Of a stretch of DNA of 64,000 bases, positions 47,203 through 55,313 are shown one piece after another (position 1 is the first letter of the stretch; every line of letters begins with the position of its first letter). The position numbers and the translations under genes were made by a program. The notes under the pieces are model-generated. The model did not search any database. It saw only the letters and a program-made list of their open reading frames with translations, and was not told the DNA's origin. This stretch comes from Enterococcus rotai (lineage in GTDB: Bacteria; Bacillota; Bacilli; Lactobacillales; Enterococcaceae). Location: contig NZ_CP013655.1 in NCBI RefSeq assembly GCF_001465345.1, forward strand, positions 372,001 through 436,000. Reading direction: 5' to 3'.

Positions 47203-47862
47203 CTATTCACTAATTGTTTGATTTTTCAATAAATTATCCACCTCTAAAAGTGGCTTGCTTGTAGGTATTTGACCACTCCACCAAGCATCTCTATAAGCAT
47301 ATTTTGTCGTACTGATTCCTTCGACCTTGACTTCAAAGGATAACAAGACACCTTCATATTCTTCAGTGATATTCGCTTGATTCATTTTCACTTTAGTGAA
47401 TAAATTTGTTGTCTGCTCCCCTTTTAACAGCTTCTTCTTATAATAAAAATAACCATCATTTCCATTGGTCCAATCGGTCAAATTATAATCGATACTCAAA
47501 ATTGGCGTTGGTCCGTCAACCGTTGCAGGTAGCAGCGTGAGAGAACCATTTGCTTGTGCTTTAGTCAGTACGGGTAATGCCAAAACTCGAATAAAAATGT
47601 CCTGTTCTCCAGTATTTTTTATCGTGACTTTTTTTAAATATTCTTTGTCTGGTTCAAAAATCGTTGGTGGATCAAATTCTTCTTCTATCGAAGTTTGAAG
47701 GTTCCCAACTCTAAATTCATTCTGCTTTTGATCACTATCTGTCAAGGCTGCATAGGTTTGATATAAACCAAAGGAAAGACAAATAATCATTACCAAAAAT
47801 CCTGTAAATAAGCAAAATTGTTTGATACTTACATACTTCTTGGTTTTCTGCTTTTTCTTCAC
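47203..47862 (-). CDS. TasA/camelysin-like minor fibre subunit
   Basis: A 219-residue exported protein with a basic N-terminus (VKKKQKTKKYV), a hydrophobic segment and the alternative signal end LYQTYAALTDSDQKQNEFRVGNL, which is the pattern of SipW-processed TasA/camelysin proteins. The mature part is a single beta-rich domain with VTIKNTGEQDIFIRVLA. I prefer the GTG at 47862 (AAAGGAG 11 bp upstream); the GTG at 47874 overlaps the ribosome binding site. It belongs to the sipW-tasA-like operon. Confidence 0.78.
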   Translation of the reverse strand: MKKKQKTKKYVSIKQFCLFTGFLVMIICLSFGLYQTYAALTDSDQKQNEFRVGNLQTSIEEEFDPPTIFEPDKEYLKKVTIKNTGEQDIFIRVLALPVLTKAQANGSLTLLPATVDGPTPILSIDYNLTDWTNGNDGYFYYKKKLLKGEQTTNLFTKVKMNQANITEEYEGVLLSFEVKVEGISTTKYAYRDAWWSGQIPTSKPLLEVDNLLKNQTISE

Positions 47863-47970
47863 GTGCCCACCCACTCCTTTTGGTTACTTAATCGCTATTT
47901 ACCAGACATTTAAAGGTTTCAACCCAGTAAGTTATCACTCTTGATATCTATACAGCTGACGTTTTGTTAC

Positions 47971-48636
47971 TTACTTGATAGATTCATCCGGCAGATTTAG
48001 TCTGTAGCCTTTTGATCGAACGGTTTTAATGACATCAGCATATTTGATATCGATCGTCTTTATTTTTTGTCGTATGTGAAAAATTAAATTCGCTACACGA
48101 TATTTCGGTGGTACTTCTTCTTTTTCCCATAGATAATGAGCAATTTCCTCATAGGTCCGAACTTTATTTCCAGAGGTATATAAATAATCCAATAACATAT
48201 ATTCTAGTTTTGTTAGAACGAGCTTTGTATCAGAAATCAACACAGTAAAGCTCGACGGATCTAAATAAAAGCCGCGCTCTTTTTCTACAGTCATACAATG
48301 TAAACCATTTTTAATCGTCCAAGCAATTTCATCAAACGTGTCTGATTCTACTAAAAAGCCAGTGACTCCTAATTTCAAATAGATGATTTTTTCTTCGCCT
48401 AATGGTTCATTAGACAAAATCCAGATTGGTTTTAACGGACTTTCTCGAACTTTGATTAGCCATTGAAATAATTTTTCGATTTGAATCTGTTCATTTTTTT
48501 GAAGAATGATTCCTTGAAGAGAATCTATGTCCACATTTTCTAAATCATAGATTGAAATATCAAAATCAGTAAAAAGCCTTTCTTTTTCGCTTTCTTGTAT
48601 CGTTTTGTTCGCCGAAAGTACTCCTAGTGCGTACAT
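47971..48636 (-). CDS. OmpR-like winged-helix regulator with a degenerate receiver
   Basis: A 221-residue protein. The C-terminal half (about 125-215) is an OmpR/PhoB-type winged helix (LTKLEYMLLDYLYTSGNKVRTYEEIAHYLW...VIKTVRSKGYRL). The N-terminal half has receiver-like strands and helices, but the aspartate expected after strand 3 is absent (LQGIILQKNEQ), so it is probably not phosphorylated. No sensor kinase gene is near. It is embedded among fibre genes, between two TasA-like subunits, and is a probable regulator of that operon. Confidence 0.8.
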   Translation of the reverse strand: MYALGVLSANKTIQESEKERLFTDFDISIYDLENVDIDSLQGIILQKNEQIQIEKLFQWLIKVRESPLKPIWILSNEPLGEEKIIYLKLGVTGFLVESDTFDEIAWTIKNGLHCMTVEKERGFYLDPSSFTVLISDTKLVLTKLEYMLLDYLYTSGNKVRTYEEIAHYLWEKEEVPPKYRVANLIFHIRQKIKTIDIKYADVIKTVRSKGYRLNLPDESIK

Positions 48637-48681
48637 ACCTTTTCACATCCTTTTGATTTTTCCACATTGATGACTCTTCGT

Positions 48682-49554
48682 TTAATCATTTAAGCGCCCA
48701 TTGTACATGTTATATAGATCGCCAGAATTGCCAATATTCCAGGAACTTAACAGCCCTTTCGTGGTGTCATGAGCATCCATCATCGGATTTAGTTGATATA
48801 AAGAACCTTTAAATCGATTTGGCGCACTCGGACTCAAGCGTACGCTGTTAATTACCGGCGCACTTATTTCATTTGGTTCCAGTAATTCAGAATAATAAAA
48901 GTATCCGTCTTGATAGAACCAATAATTTTTTGTTCCTTTTGCGGGTGCAACATCGTAGACGTTATCTGGAAAGTTTAACTGAAACCAACGCAGATCTGTC
49001 TTTTCTCTAGCACTTTCTTTAAATTTATACATTTCGGTTCCTGTAAGTAGATTAGGAACGATTGCTTTTTCCGTAATCAACTGTTGGCCTCCATATAAAT
49101 ACGTTCCGCCAACGTTAGCTGCTGGTTGCCATGATGCTGTATTTTTTTGATCAACCGTTGGCAGCACCTCTTGTGAAGCGACGGCTATATTACCATTGCC
49201 CGTTTGATCGGTAATATCTATTTTGAAGGTCAATAAGTATTCATATAAACTGATTCGTACAAATGCTGGAATATTTCCAGTATTTCTAACTTGAATCACT
49301 TTCTTTGTTGCTAGTCCTGGTTGCCATTCAAAATTGGGTTCAAATTCTTCTACGATTTCAGCAGATAATCTTGAACCAACAAAATGATTGAGCTCACTAT
49401 CTTCAGAGACAAACCAAGCATATGTACTTCCTAGAACCATCAAACCAGAAAAGAGAAATGTACTTACAGCGATGATCCATTTTATATTTACTCTTGCTTT
49501 TTGCTTTTTGCTTGGTTTCATTCTTTTGCCAAGATTATGCTTATTTTTTTTCAT
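48682..49554 (-). CDS. TasA/camelysin-like fibre subunit
   Basis: A 290-residue exported protein with a strongly basic N-terminus, a hydrophobic helix and the alternative signal end LGSTYAWFVSEDSELNHFVG, nearly the same motif as in the major subunit (ATFAWFTSEDEKTNHFEG). The mature domain carries EFEPNFEWQPGLATKKVIQVRNTGNIPAFVRIS, shared by these subunits. I start at the ATG at 49554 with GGGAGG upstream, not at 49596. It is followed by the winged-helix regulator gene. Confidence 0.82.
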   Translation of the reverse strand: MKKNKHNLGKRMKPSKKQKARVNIKWIIAVSTFLFSGLMVLGSTYAWFVSEDSELNHFVGSRLSAEIVEEFEPNFEWQPGLATKKVIQVRNTGNIPAFVRISLYEYLLTFKIDITDQTGNGNIAVASQEVLPTVDQKNTASWQPAANVGGTYLYGGQQLITEKAIVPNLLTGTEMYKFKESAREKTDLRWFQLNFPDNVYDVAPAKGTKNYWFYQDGYFYYSELLEPNEISAPVINSVRLSPSAPNRFKGSLYQLNPMMDAHDTTKGLLSSWNIGNSGDLYNMYNGRLND

Positions 49555-49596
49555 GCTGTACCGCCTCCCATCATTTGATCGTTCTAAAAAATCCAA

Positions 49597-50358
49597 TTAC
49601 AATTTTTTATTCTGTTTATATGGTTTTTTTTCCTGTTTTTTATGTTTGATGATCAATAATGAAACCAATACTAAAAATAAGCCTATACATGAAAAAAGTA
49701 GAGTATTACGCCATTCTTCCCCTGTATTTGGTAGCCTTAACTTACTTACTAGTTTGTCAAGAAAAGGCTTGTCTGGTTGCTCTGGCTCTTTAGTATCTGG
49801 TAATGTTGTTTTGACTGCTTTAAACTGCCAACTATTTTCCACTATATTCTTTTTAAAAAAATCTCTATTGGTATACGACTTGCCATCTAGCTCAAATTGG
49901 GCTTCCAACATCTTGGTGTCGCCCCCTTTGAATGTCCCTAGATTTAGTGGGGCTGATTTATCTTGTAGATTTAGCGTTTTGCTTACACCTGATAACGGTC
50001 CAGTGTAAATTGTTTTCCCATCGTAAATCAAGGTCATCTGAATCGCTTCAGATAAATCTAATGAGCCTTCAATAAGCGTCGGTTTACTGACATTCATGGT
50101 TAAGTGATAAGGAATATCTTCTTCTATATTGATGATCGTGATTTTGGTAGACCATTTTTTCCCTGGTGCTACATCTCGAATATCAACAAGATATTGTCCA
50201 TCATTTTTTATTTTAATGCCTTGATCATCACCAGCCACTATTCCTGGGGGAAGGTTGGATTCAGAGTTTACTTCAACAGGTTTTAAGGTAAGTGATAAAC
50301 TAATTAGTAGGAGGAATCCCACCCATAACCACTTGTTCTCCCTGTATTTTCTTTTCAT
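49597..50358 (-). CDS. LPXTG cell-wall-anchored protein of the fibre locus
   Basis: A 253-residue surface protein with a signal peptide (about 1-32). It has one beta-sandwich domain (about 40-190), a short proline-rich linker (TKEPEQPDKP), then LPNTG (about 214-218), a hydrophobic helix and a basic tail (KHKKQEKKPYKQNKKL). Sortase would link it to peptidoglycan. It is the only anchored protein in the operon, so it is the likely wall attachment point of the TasA-like fibre. It lies 35 bp after the major subunit gene. Confidence 0.88.
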   Translation of the reverse strand: MKRKYRENKWLWVGFLLLISLSLTLKPVEVNSESNLPPGIVAGDDQGIKIKNDGQYLVDIRDVAPGKKWSTKITIINIEEDIPYHLTMNVSKPTLIEGSLDLSEAIQMTLIYDGKTIYTGPLSGVSKTLNLQDKSAPLNLGTFKGGDTKMLEAQFELDGKSYTNRDFFKKNIVENSWQFKAVKTTLPDTKEPEQPDKPFLDKLVSKLRLPNTGEEWRNTLLFSCIGLFLVLVSLLIIKHKKQEKKPYKQNKKL

Positions 50359-50393
50359 CCTTTTTCCCCCTCAAAATAGATAGCTATTTTTAA

Positions 50394-51440
50394 TTATTTA
50401 GCTGGTACTAGATCTTTTAAAGCTGTCGCTAAAGGATCATTGATACCTGCTGGCAACCAATCATCAACAGCGTCTTTGTATGCTGCGATTCCTTGGCCTT
50501 TTACAGTTAAGTCATAAATCAATTTACTATATTCATTACCAGCTGTTCCTAGTAATTTAACTGCATCCATTAATTGTGTTGTATTTACTCCCGGGTTTAC
50601 AACACTTGTGTAGTAGAAGTAACCATCAGCAGCGTTGAAATACCATTTGTCAGCGACAGTTGGATCAGTTGTAATGTTATTAAATGAAATTTGGATATTG
50701 TTTGATCCTGTTGCTGCAGGTGCATTCCAAATCAACGTACCATCTTGTGTGAATGTTGGTGCATAAATTGGTGCTTGTGTCCATGCTTTTTCCTCAGCAG
50801 CATTGTATTCTAACGATACATAGCTAAGAGCTGGAGTACCTGATTTTACCTTAATTTTATTTGCAGCATCACGTACGAATCCATCAATACCACTTGCATG
50901 ATATAAGACACCGCCTTTTTCAAAAGCATAGCGGTAAGTATACGTTGTTTTTGTTCCAACTGTTTCAGCTTTTTCTTTCACTTTTAATGTATAATCTCCA
51001 GCGAATTCTCCTGCTGTTACACTTATTTTTGGTGCAGCACCATCAAAGGTAGAATCTGTGAAACCAGCTGGGGCATCTGCGCCAGGTAATACATAGATGT
51101 CTTTGCTTGTTTTGCCTTCAAGTTCAGCACCAGTTGTTGGTTTTGCTTGATGGTCTTTTAAAAGTTGCAATGATTCTGTTAAAGAGACACGGATCAATGT
51201 TTTGTATTTACCGATATTGGCAATTGCCACATCTTTATTTACTTCTGAACCTGGATCCCATTCGGTCGGTGGCTCAAATGTTTCCACCACTTCAATATCT
51301 TTTCCAGTTGCAATTTGACCTTCAAAGTGGTTGGTTTTTTCGTCTTCACTGGTAAACCAAGCAAACGTTGCTGCAGCTATTGCTGCAAGTGCAAAGGCAC
51401 TTGCTAACGCAAGAACTTTTTTCTTTCTGTTTTTATTCAT
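50394..51440 (-). CDS. TasA/camelysin-like protein, probable major fibre subunit
   Basis: A 348-residue exported protein. The N-terminus MNKNRKKKVLALASAFALAA is followed by the SipW-type processing region AATFAWFTSEDEKTNHFEG (about 25-42). The large beta-rich mature domain has ETFEPPTEWDPGSEVNKDVAIANIGKYKTLIRVSL and a C-terminal DGYFYYTSVVNPG motif shared with the minor subunits. It is first behind sipW and is preceded by an inter-gene RNA hairpin that would favour its expression. By analogy with Bacillus TasA and CalY, it should polymerise into biofilm fibres. Confidence 0.85.
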   Translation of the reverse strand: MNKNRKKKVLALASAFALAAIAAATFAWFTSEDEKTNHFEGQIATGKDIEVVETFEPPTEWDPGSEVNKDVAIANIGKYKTLIRVSLTESLQLLKDHQAKPTTGAELEGKTSKDIYVLPGADAPAGFTDSTFDGAAPKISVTAGEFAGDYTLKVKEKAETVGTKTTYTYRYAFEKGGVLYHASGIDGFVRDAANKIKVKSGTPALSYVSLEYNAAEEKAWTQAPIYAPTFTQDGTLIWNAPAATGSNNIQISFNNITTDPTVADKWYFNAADGYFYYTSVVNPGVNTTQLMDAVKLLGTAGNEYSKLIYDLTVKGQGIAAYKDAVDDWLPAGINDPLATALKDLVPAK

Positions 51441-51473
51441 TTCTTAATTTCCTCCCAAATTTTTTTATTATTA

Positions 51474-51521
51474 ACTTTTTAATTGGCAACGAAAATAGGA
51501 TTTCATCCCCAATTGAAAAGT
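51474..51521 (-). other. Inter-gene RNA hairpin between sipW and the major subunit gene
   Basis: ACTTTTTAATTGG and CCAATTGAAAAGT form a 12-bp stem with one mismatch. It is not followed by a T-run on the minus strand. It may therefore be a processing or stabilising element rather than a full terminator. Confidence 0.5.
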
Positions 51522-51529
51522 AAATATCT

Positions 51530-52273
51530 TTATTTATTTAAAATGTAGTACCTGATGATCGTGATAAAACCGAAAACTGAGATTAGGAAAACAATAGAGA
51601 CAAGCGGATTTTCACGTACAAAATTTAGAAATGCACCTATTTTAGGAACAACTATAATTTTTTTACCCACCACTTGTTTTGCACTAACTGGCACATCTTC
51701 TGCTAAATTGGCATCTCCTTGGGTAATATAGTAGGTTCCCTTAGTATCGCCTAAATGATCCATCTTTTCTTTCACTCTATGAGTCAAAAATGCCTGACTC
51801 TTGATACTAGGACGAAATGTGATGATATCTCCTACTTCAGCCGAATCTCCAGCAATGTTTTTTACGATGATCACATCACCAGAATGAAAGCCTCCTTTTT
51901 GTTTTTCAGGATCTCTCGGTACCATTGAATCTGTTAAAACACCGAAAAAACGATAACCCATAACACTTTTGTCAGCATTTTTAGTCGTTGCAAAAATAAT
52001 CGATCCAATAATCATAAATAAAATGAAACCGTAAAAAATAATGTTAAATAATAAAGTATAGACAGGATTTTTGGGTTTACGTTGTTGCGTCTTGTTTTTT
52101 GTTTTTTTAGAAGCAAGCTCTTGTTTTCTTTTGCTATTTTTAGCTTGCGGCTTCCTACTTTTAGGTTTTGAATGTTTAGAGACCTGTTTCTTATTTACAG
52201 ATTGTTTTGCTGCTGATTTTGTGGTTCGCTTTTTTTTGTTTGGCTGTTGCTTCTTATTTCGCTCTTCCGCCAT
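51530..52273 (-). CDS. SipW-type signal peptidase I
   Basis: A 247-residue signal peptidase of the ER/archaeal type. A long basic cytoplasmic extension (about 1-70, rich in Lys, Gln and Asn) is followed by a membrane helix (about 73-95). The catalytic serine is in GVLTDSMVP. A histidine in FLTHRVKEK stands where the usual bacterial type has lysine, the hallmark of SipW. A second membrane helix is at the C-terminus. SipW enzymes process TasA and TapA in Bacillus; here the substrates should be the three TasA-like proteins encoded next. The cytoplasmic extension is unusually long. Confidence 0.9.
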   Translation of the reverse strand: MAEERNKKQQPNKKKRTTKSAAKQSVNKKQVSKHSKPKSRKPQAKNSKRKQELASKKTKNKTQQRKPKNPVYTLLFNIIFYGFILFMIIGSIIFATTKNADKSVMGYRFFGVLTDSMVPRDPEKQKGGFHSGDVIIVKNIAGDSAEVGDIITFRPSIKSQAFLTHRVKEKMDHLGDTKGTYYITQGDANLAEDVPVSAKQVVGKKIIVVPKIGAFLNFVRENPLVSIVFLISVFGFITIIRYYILNK

Positions 52274-52446
52274 TTCCCTAAACCCTCACTTTGCCTTGTA
52301 CTTACCAAAAACAATGATCCTTTACTTTTAACTATCAAGAAAAACAACTAACTCTATAAGCTTCAGAAATAAGCTTTCTGCTAATCGTTTTAAGTCATTT
52401 GAAGAGTCCAAAAAACTAATGATATTGAGAAAATCAACTAAAACGC

Positions 52447-52493
52447 AAAAAAGAAATACGTTTGAAAGGATAAACCCCTTCACAACGTATTTC
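52447..52493 (-). terminator. Terminator-like hairpin in the sipW leader region
   Basis: GAAATACGTT / AACGTATTTC with an inner GAAGGGG/CCTTTC pair, followed by TTTTTT on the minus strand, 175 bp upstream of sipW. TATAAT-like sequence lies further upstream near 52550. No gene ends here, so it is either an attenuator of the fibre operon or the end of a small RNA. The rest of 52274-52745 is AT-rich with no gene. Confidence 0.5.
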
Positions 52494-52649
52494 TAGACTG
52501 TTTCCTCTAAAAAAAATAGCAAGCGTTTCGGCTCTATAAAAATCATTAGTTTATTATAGAGAAAACTGAAAGTCAATAGTATTTAAAAATATTTTTTACT
52601 CTTTGTTTTCAGAGTATCAATGGGGGTGATCCAAATGCTTGCGCTAACT

Positions 52650-52677
52650 TTATTCAGCTCTTTAAATTGCTGAATAA
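52650..52677. repeat. Palindromic site upstream of the right serine recombinase
   Basis: TTATTCAGC and GCTGAATAA are perfect 9-bp arms around a 10-bp spacer, 68 bp before the recombinase start. It could be a recombination or autoregulatory site. I found no second copy near the left recombinase. Confidence 0.45.
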
Positions 52678-52745
52678 GTGATCAATTTTATCATTCATTA
52701 TTATGAACAGAAAAGTAACTATTAATACAGTAGAGGTGTTTATAC

Positions 52746-53315
52746 ATGGCAGTGATTGGTTATATGCGTGTCAGCACGCATCAGCAAAAATTTGATTCTC
52801 AACAAAAGGCTCTTGAACGATATGGTGTAGATTTTATTTACAAAGAACGAGAAAGTGGCAGAAAAACATCTAGAAGCGAACTAAATAAGGTTTTGGCCTG
52901 TTTAAAATCAGGAGATACATTGGTTATTTTTAAGCTTGATCGATTATCTAGAGGCACCAAACAACTGTTAAGTTTGTTAGAGGAATTTGATCGAAGAAAT
53001 ATTCATTTTGTCAGTATTCAAAATAATATTGATACTACAACTGCAATGGGACGATTCTTTTTCACCGTAATGGGGGCTTTCGCTGAAATGGAAGCAGAAT
53101 TGATTCGTGAAAGAGTGATGGCAGGCCTTGATGCTGCTAGAGAAAATGGTAAGCAGCTAGGACGTCCACCACGCACAAAAGAAGTTAATGAAGCAATGGC
53201 GCTTTATACTAATTCAGACTTATCTGTTCCGGAAATTGCCAAAAGATGTAATGTCTCGGTCCCGACAGTCTACAATCATATTAGAAAACAAAACTTACTC
53301 AGGAAGGTCAACTAA
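52746..53315 (+). CDS. Serine recombinase (resolvase/invertase), right copy
   Basis: A 189-residue recombinase with Ser10 in GYMRVSTHQQ, the signature FKLDRLSRGTKQLL, the E-helix MGAFAEMEAELIRERVMAGL and the terminal helix-turn-helix LSVPEIAKRCNVSVPTVYNHIRK. It is a close paralogue of 34944-35570, and the two genes lie at opposite ends of the lanthipeptide/fibre block, pointing outwards. GAGGTG precedes the ATG. The length is typical of small Tn3-type resolvases and Hin-like invertases. Confidence 0.9.
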   Translation: MAVIGYMRVSTHQQKFDSQQKALERYGVDFIYKERESGRKTSRSELNKVLACLKSGDTLVIFKLDRLSRGTKQLLSLLEEFDRRNIHFVSIQNNIDTTTAMGRFFFTVMGAFAEMEAELIRERVMAGLDAARENGKQLGRPPRTKEVNEAMALYTNSDLSVPEIAKRCNVSVPTVYNHIRKQNLLRKVN

Positions 53316-53474
53316 CACACAACTAGCACATAAAAATGCAATGAAAAACTAAGAACAACGATTTACCTTATTACTGACAGTACATAAAAAATAGACCTTT
53401 GGGAGAAATATAACAGAATTAAGACATTTATTTGATAGAAAGGTAACAGATTACTCCTTCTTTTTTTTGCTAAT

Positions 53475-53500
53475 CTATTAATAGAATTAACAGCGCTGTT
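53475..53500. promoter_or_regulatory. Two adjacent palindromes upstream of the amidase gene
   Basis: CTATTAATAG (53475-53484) and AACAGCGCTGTT (53489-53500) are each perfect palindromes. They lie 33-58 bp before the start codon, where a repressor could act. Confidence 0.4.
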
Positions 53501-53532
53501 GATTTATTAACAAAATAAAGGAGAGATGTTTT

Positions 53533-54849
53533 ATGGCAAGTATTGAAGCAATGATTAAATGGATGAAAGATAGAGAAGGAAAAGTAACTTATAGTATGAC
53601 TAATAGACTTGGTCCAAATAGTTATGACTGTAGTTCGTCGGTCTATTTTTCATTGATCGCAGGTGGCTTTTTGCCAAGTGGAAGTATGGGAAATACAGAT
53701 ACTTTATTTGGAGATCTAGAAAGAAATAATTGGCGGCAAGTGGCTCCTGTAAACGGAAATTATAGGGTTCAAAGAGGAGACGTCTTTATCTGGGGAGCTC
53801 GCGGAGCTTCTGGAGGAGCTTCTGGACATACTGGTATTTTTGTTGACAGTGTAGATAATATCATTCATTGTAATTATGGCTATAATGGTATCACAACAAA
53901 TAATCATGATGTCATTTGGGGCTATAATGGAAGACCACCAATTACAGTGTACAGAAGTGCAGCTGCAAAGCCAGAACCACCAAAATTACCAACTAAAAAT
54001 CCTGAACAGCCAATTAAAAAAGGGATTAATTACGAGACTCATGTAAGTAAAGTAGGCTGGATGAACAATGTAGCCAATGGCGCTTTATCAGGATCAACTG
54101 GTTACAATTTACCAGTAGAAGCGGTAAAAATACTTTTCAAAAACAATCAGATTCAAGCTTCTGTTTCATATCGTGCCCATGTATCCAGTATTGGGTGGAT
54201 GCCTTGGGTAAAAGACGGACAGCTTGGTGGAACAACTGGACAATCAAAAGCGGTTGAGGCAATCCAAGCCAAATTAACTGGAGAAGCAGCAAACTACTAC
54301 AATTTAGAATATCAAGCTCATGTTGCTGATAAAGGGTGGATGAGCTGGGTGAAAGATGGTGCAACAGCCGGAACAACTGGGCAAAAGAAAAGCCTTCAAG
54401 CATTGAAAATGAAACTCGTTCGTAAACCAATTGATCAGGGAACTAGTCAACCTACAACAAAAGGTGTGTCATATCGAATGCATTTAGCCAATGAAGGCTG
54501 GCTTGGTTATGTTACTAATAACCAAATGGCTGGAACAACTGGTCTAGGAATTGAAAGCCAATGCTTAGAAGTTTATGTAGACGGTAAGAAAGAAAATGTA
54601 CAAATTGATGCTCACGTGGCAGAAAAGGGTTGGTTGACAAATACAGGTGGCACAACAGGACAAAAATTATCCTTGCAAGCCGTTAAACTCAAACTAAAAA
54701 ATGGCTTAGAAAAACAATACGATATTTCTTACCAAGTACACGTGTCAGAAAAAGGTTGGATGAGCTGGGTTAAAAATGGTGCCGTAGCCGGAACAACTGG
54801 TCAGAAATTAGCAATCCAAGCGATTCGAATTAAACTTACAAATAAATAA
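53533..54849 (+). CDS. Amidase_5-type peptidoglycan hydrolase with six ChW repeats
   Basis: A 438-residue protein. Residues 1-140 match the phage lysin amidase domain (Amidase_5, as in pneumococcal phage Pal): GKVTYSMTNRLGPNSYDCSSSVYF with the catalytic cysteine, RGDVFIWGARGASGGASGHTGIF with the histidine, and IIHCNYGYNGI. A proline-rich linker leads to six ChW repeats (about 170-438), each with HVxxxGW and GTTGQ motifs, typical wall- or surface-binding modules. There is no signal peptide or membrane segment, so export is unexplained. No holin or other phage gene is near. AAAGGAGAG precedes the ATG. Confidence 0.88.
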   Translation: MASIEAMIKWMKDREGKVTYSMTNRLGPNSYDCSSSVYFSLIAGGFLPSGSMGNTDTLFGDLERNNWRQVAPVNGNYRVQRGDVFIWGARGASGGASGHTGIFVDSVDNIIHCNYGYNGITTNNHDVIWGYNGRPPITVYRSAAAKPEPPKLPTKNPEQPIKKGINYETHVSKVGWMNNVANGALSGSTGYNLPVEAVKILFKNNQIQASVSYRAHVSSIGWMPWVKDGQLGGTTGQSKAVEAIQAKLTGEAANYYNLEYQAHVADKGWMSWVKDGATAGTTGQKKSLQALKMKLVRKPIDQGTSQPTTKGVSYRMHLANEGWLGYVTNNQMAGTTGLGIESQCLEVYVDGKKENVQIDAHVAEKGWLTNTGGTTGQKLSLQAVKLKLKNGLEKQYDISYQVHVSEKGWMSWVKNGAVAGTTGQKLAIQAIRIKLTNK

Positions 54850-54931
54850 ACATTCTGGAAAATAAAAAAAAGCATGCCACATTATTATTAAAAATTAATA
54901 CCTTCACACACCAAATATAACAAAACACACG

Positions 54932-54985
54932 GATGAGACAAATGTTATGATGGCAATAAGCCACATAACATTTGTCTCATCCTCT
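54932..54985. terminator. Long hairpin between amidase and SMR genes
   Basis: An 18-bp perfect stem GATGAGACAAATGTTATG (54932-54949) with its complement at 54964-54981. It serves the convergent genes on both sides, although T-runs are weak. Confidence 0.7.
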
Positions 54986-54998
54986 TAGTTTTAAAGCA

Positions 54999-55313
54999 TC
55001 AGCCAATCAGTTTCAATCCAATAACGGATACTAAAATAATCCCAATAAAAACAATTCTACGCCAGTCTTTCGATTCACCATAAAAAATCATCCCTAAAAT
55101 AGCACCCCCAGCGGCCCCGATACCTGTCCAAATAGCATAAGAAACGCCCATTGGCAAAGTTTTCATCGCTAAATAAAGAAAAATGAAGCTACTGCCAAAG
55201 GTCAGGAATAATAAGCATAACGACATTTTATCTTTATTTTGATTAAAGCGATTGATCGATCCAACCCCTAGCATCTCAAAAATGCCTGCAATAATTAAAA
55301 ATAACCAACTCAT
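54999..55313 (-). CDS. SMR-family small multidrug/metabolite exporter, second subunit
   Basis: A 104-residue, four-helix membrane protein. Seen are the conserved E14-containing helix (LIIAGIFEMLGVGSINRF), the GVSYAIWTGIGAAGGAILGMIFYGES segment and a last helix VFIGIILVSVIGLKLIG. It overlaps the preceding SMR gene by 4 bp, so the two probably form a hetero-oligomer as in other paired SMR systems (YkkCD, YvdRS). Guanidinium or quaternary amines are typical substrates; not determined here. Confidence 0.88.
   Translation of the reverse strand: MSWLFLIIAGIFEMLGVGSINRFNQNKDKMSLCLLFLTFGSSFIFLYLAMKTLPMGVSYAIWTGIGAAGGAILGMIFYGESKDWRRIVFIGIILVSVIGLKLIG

Noticed and set aside
34890-53530. Terminal inverted or direct repeats outside the two serine recombinases, which would define a transposon
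   Set aside because: Comparison by eye of the outer and inner flanks gave no convincing shared sequence; a computed dot plot is needed.
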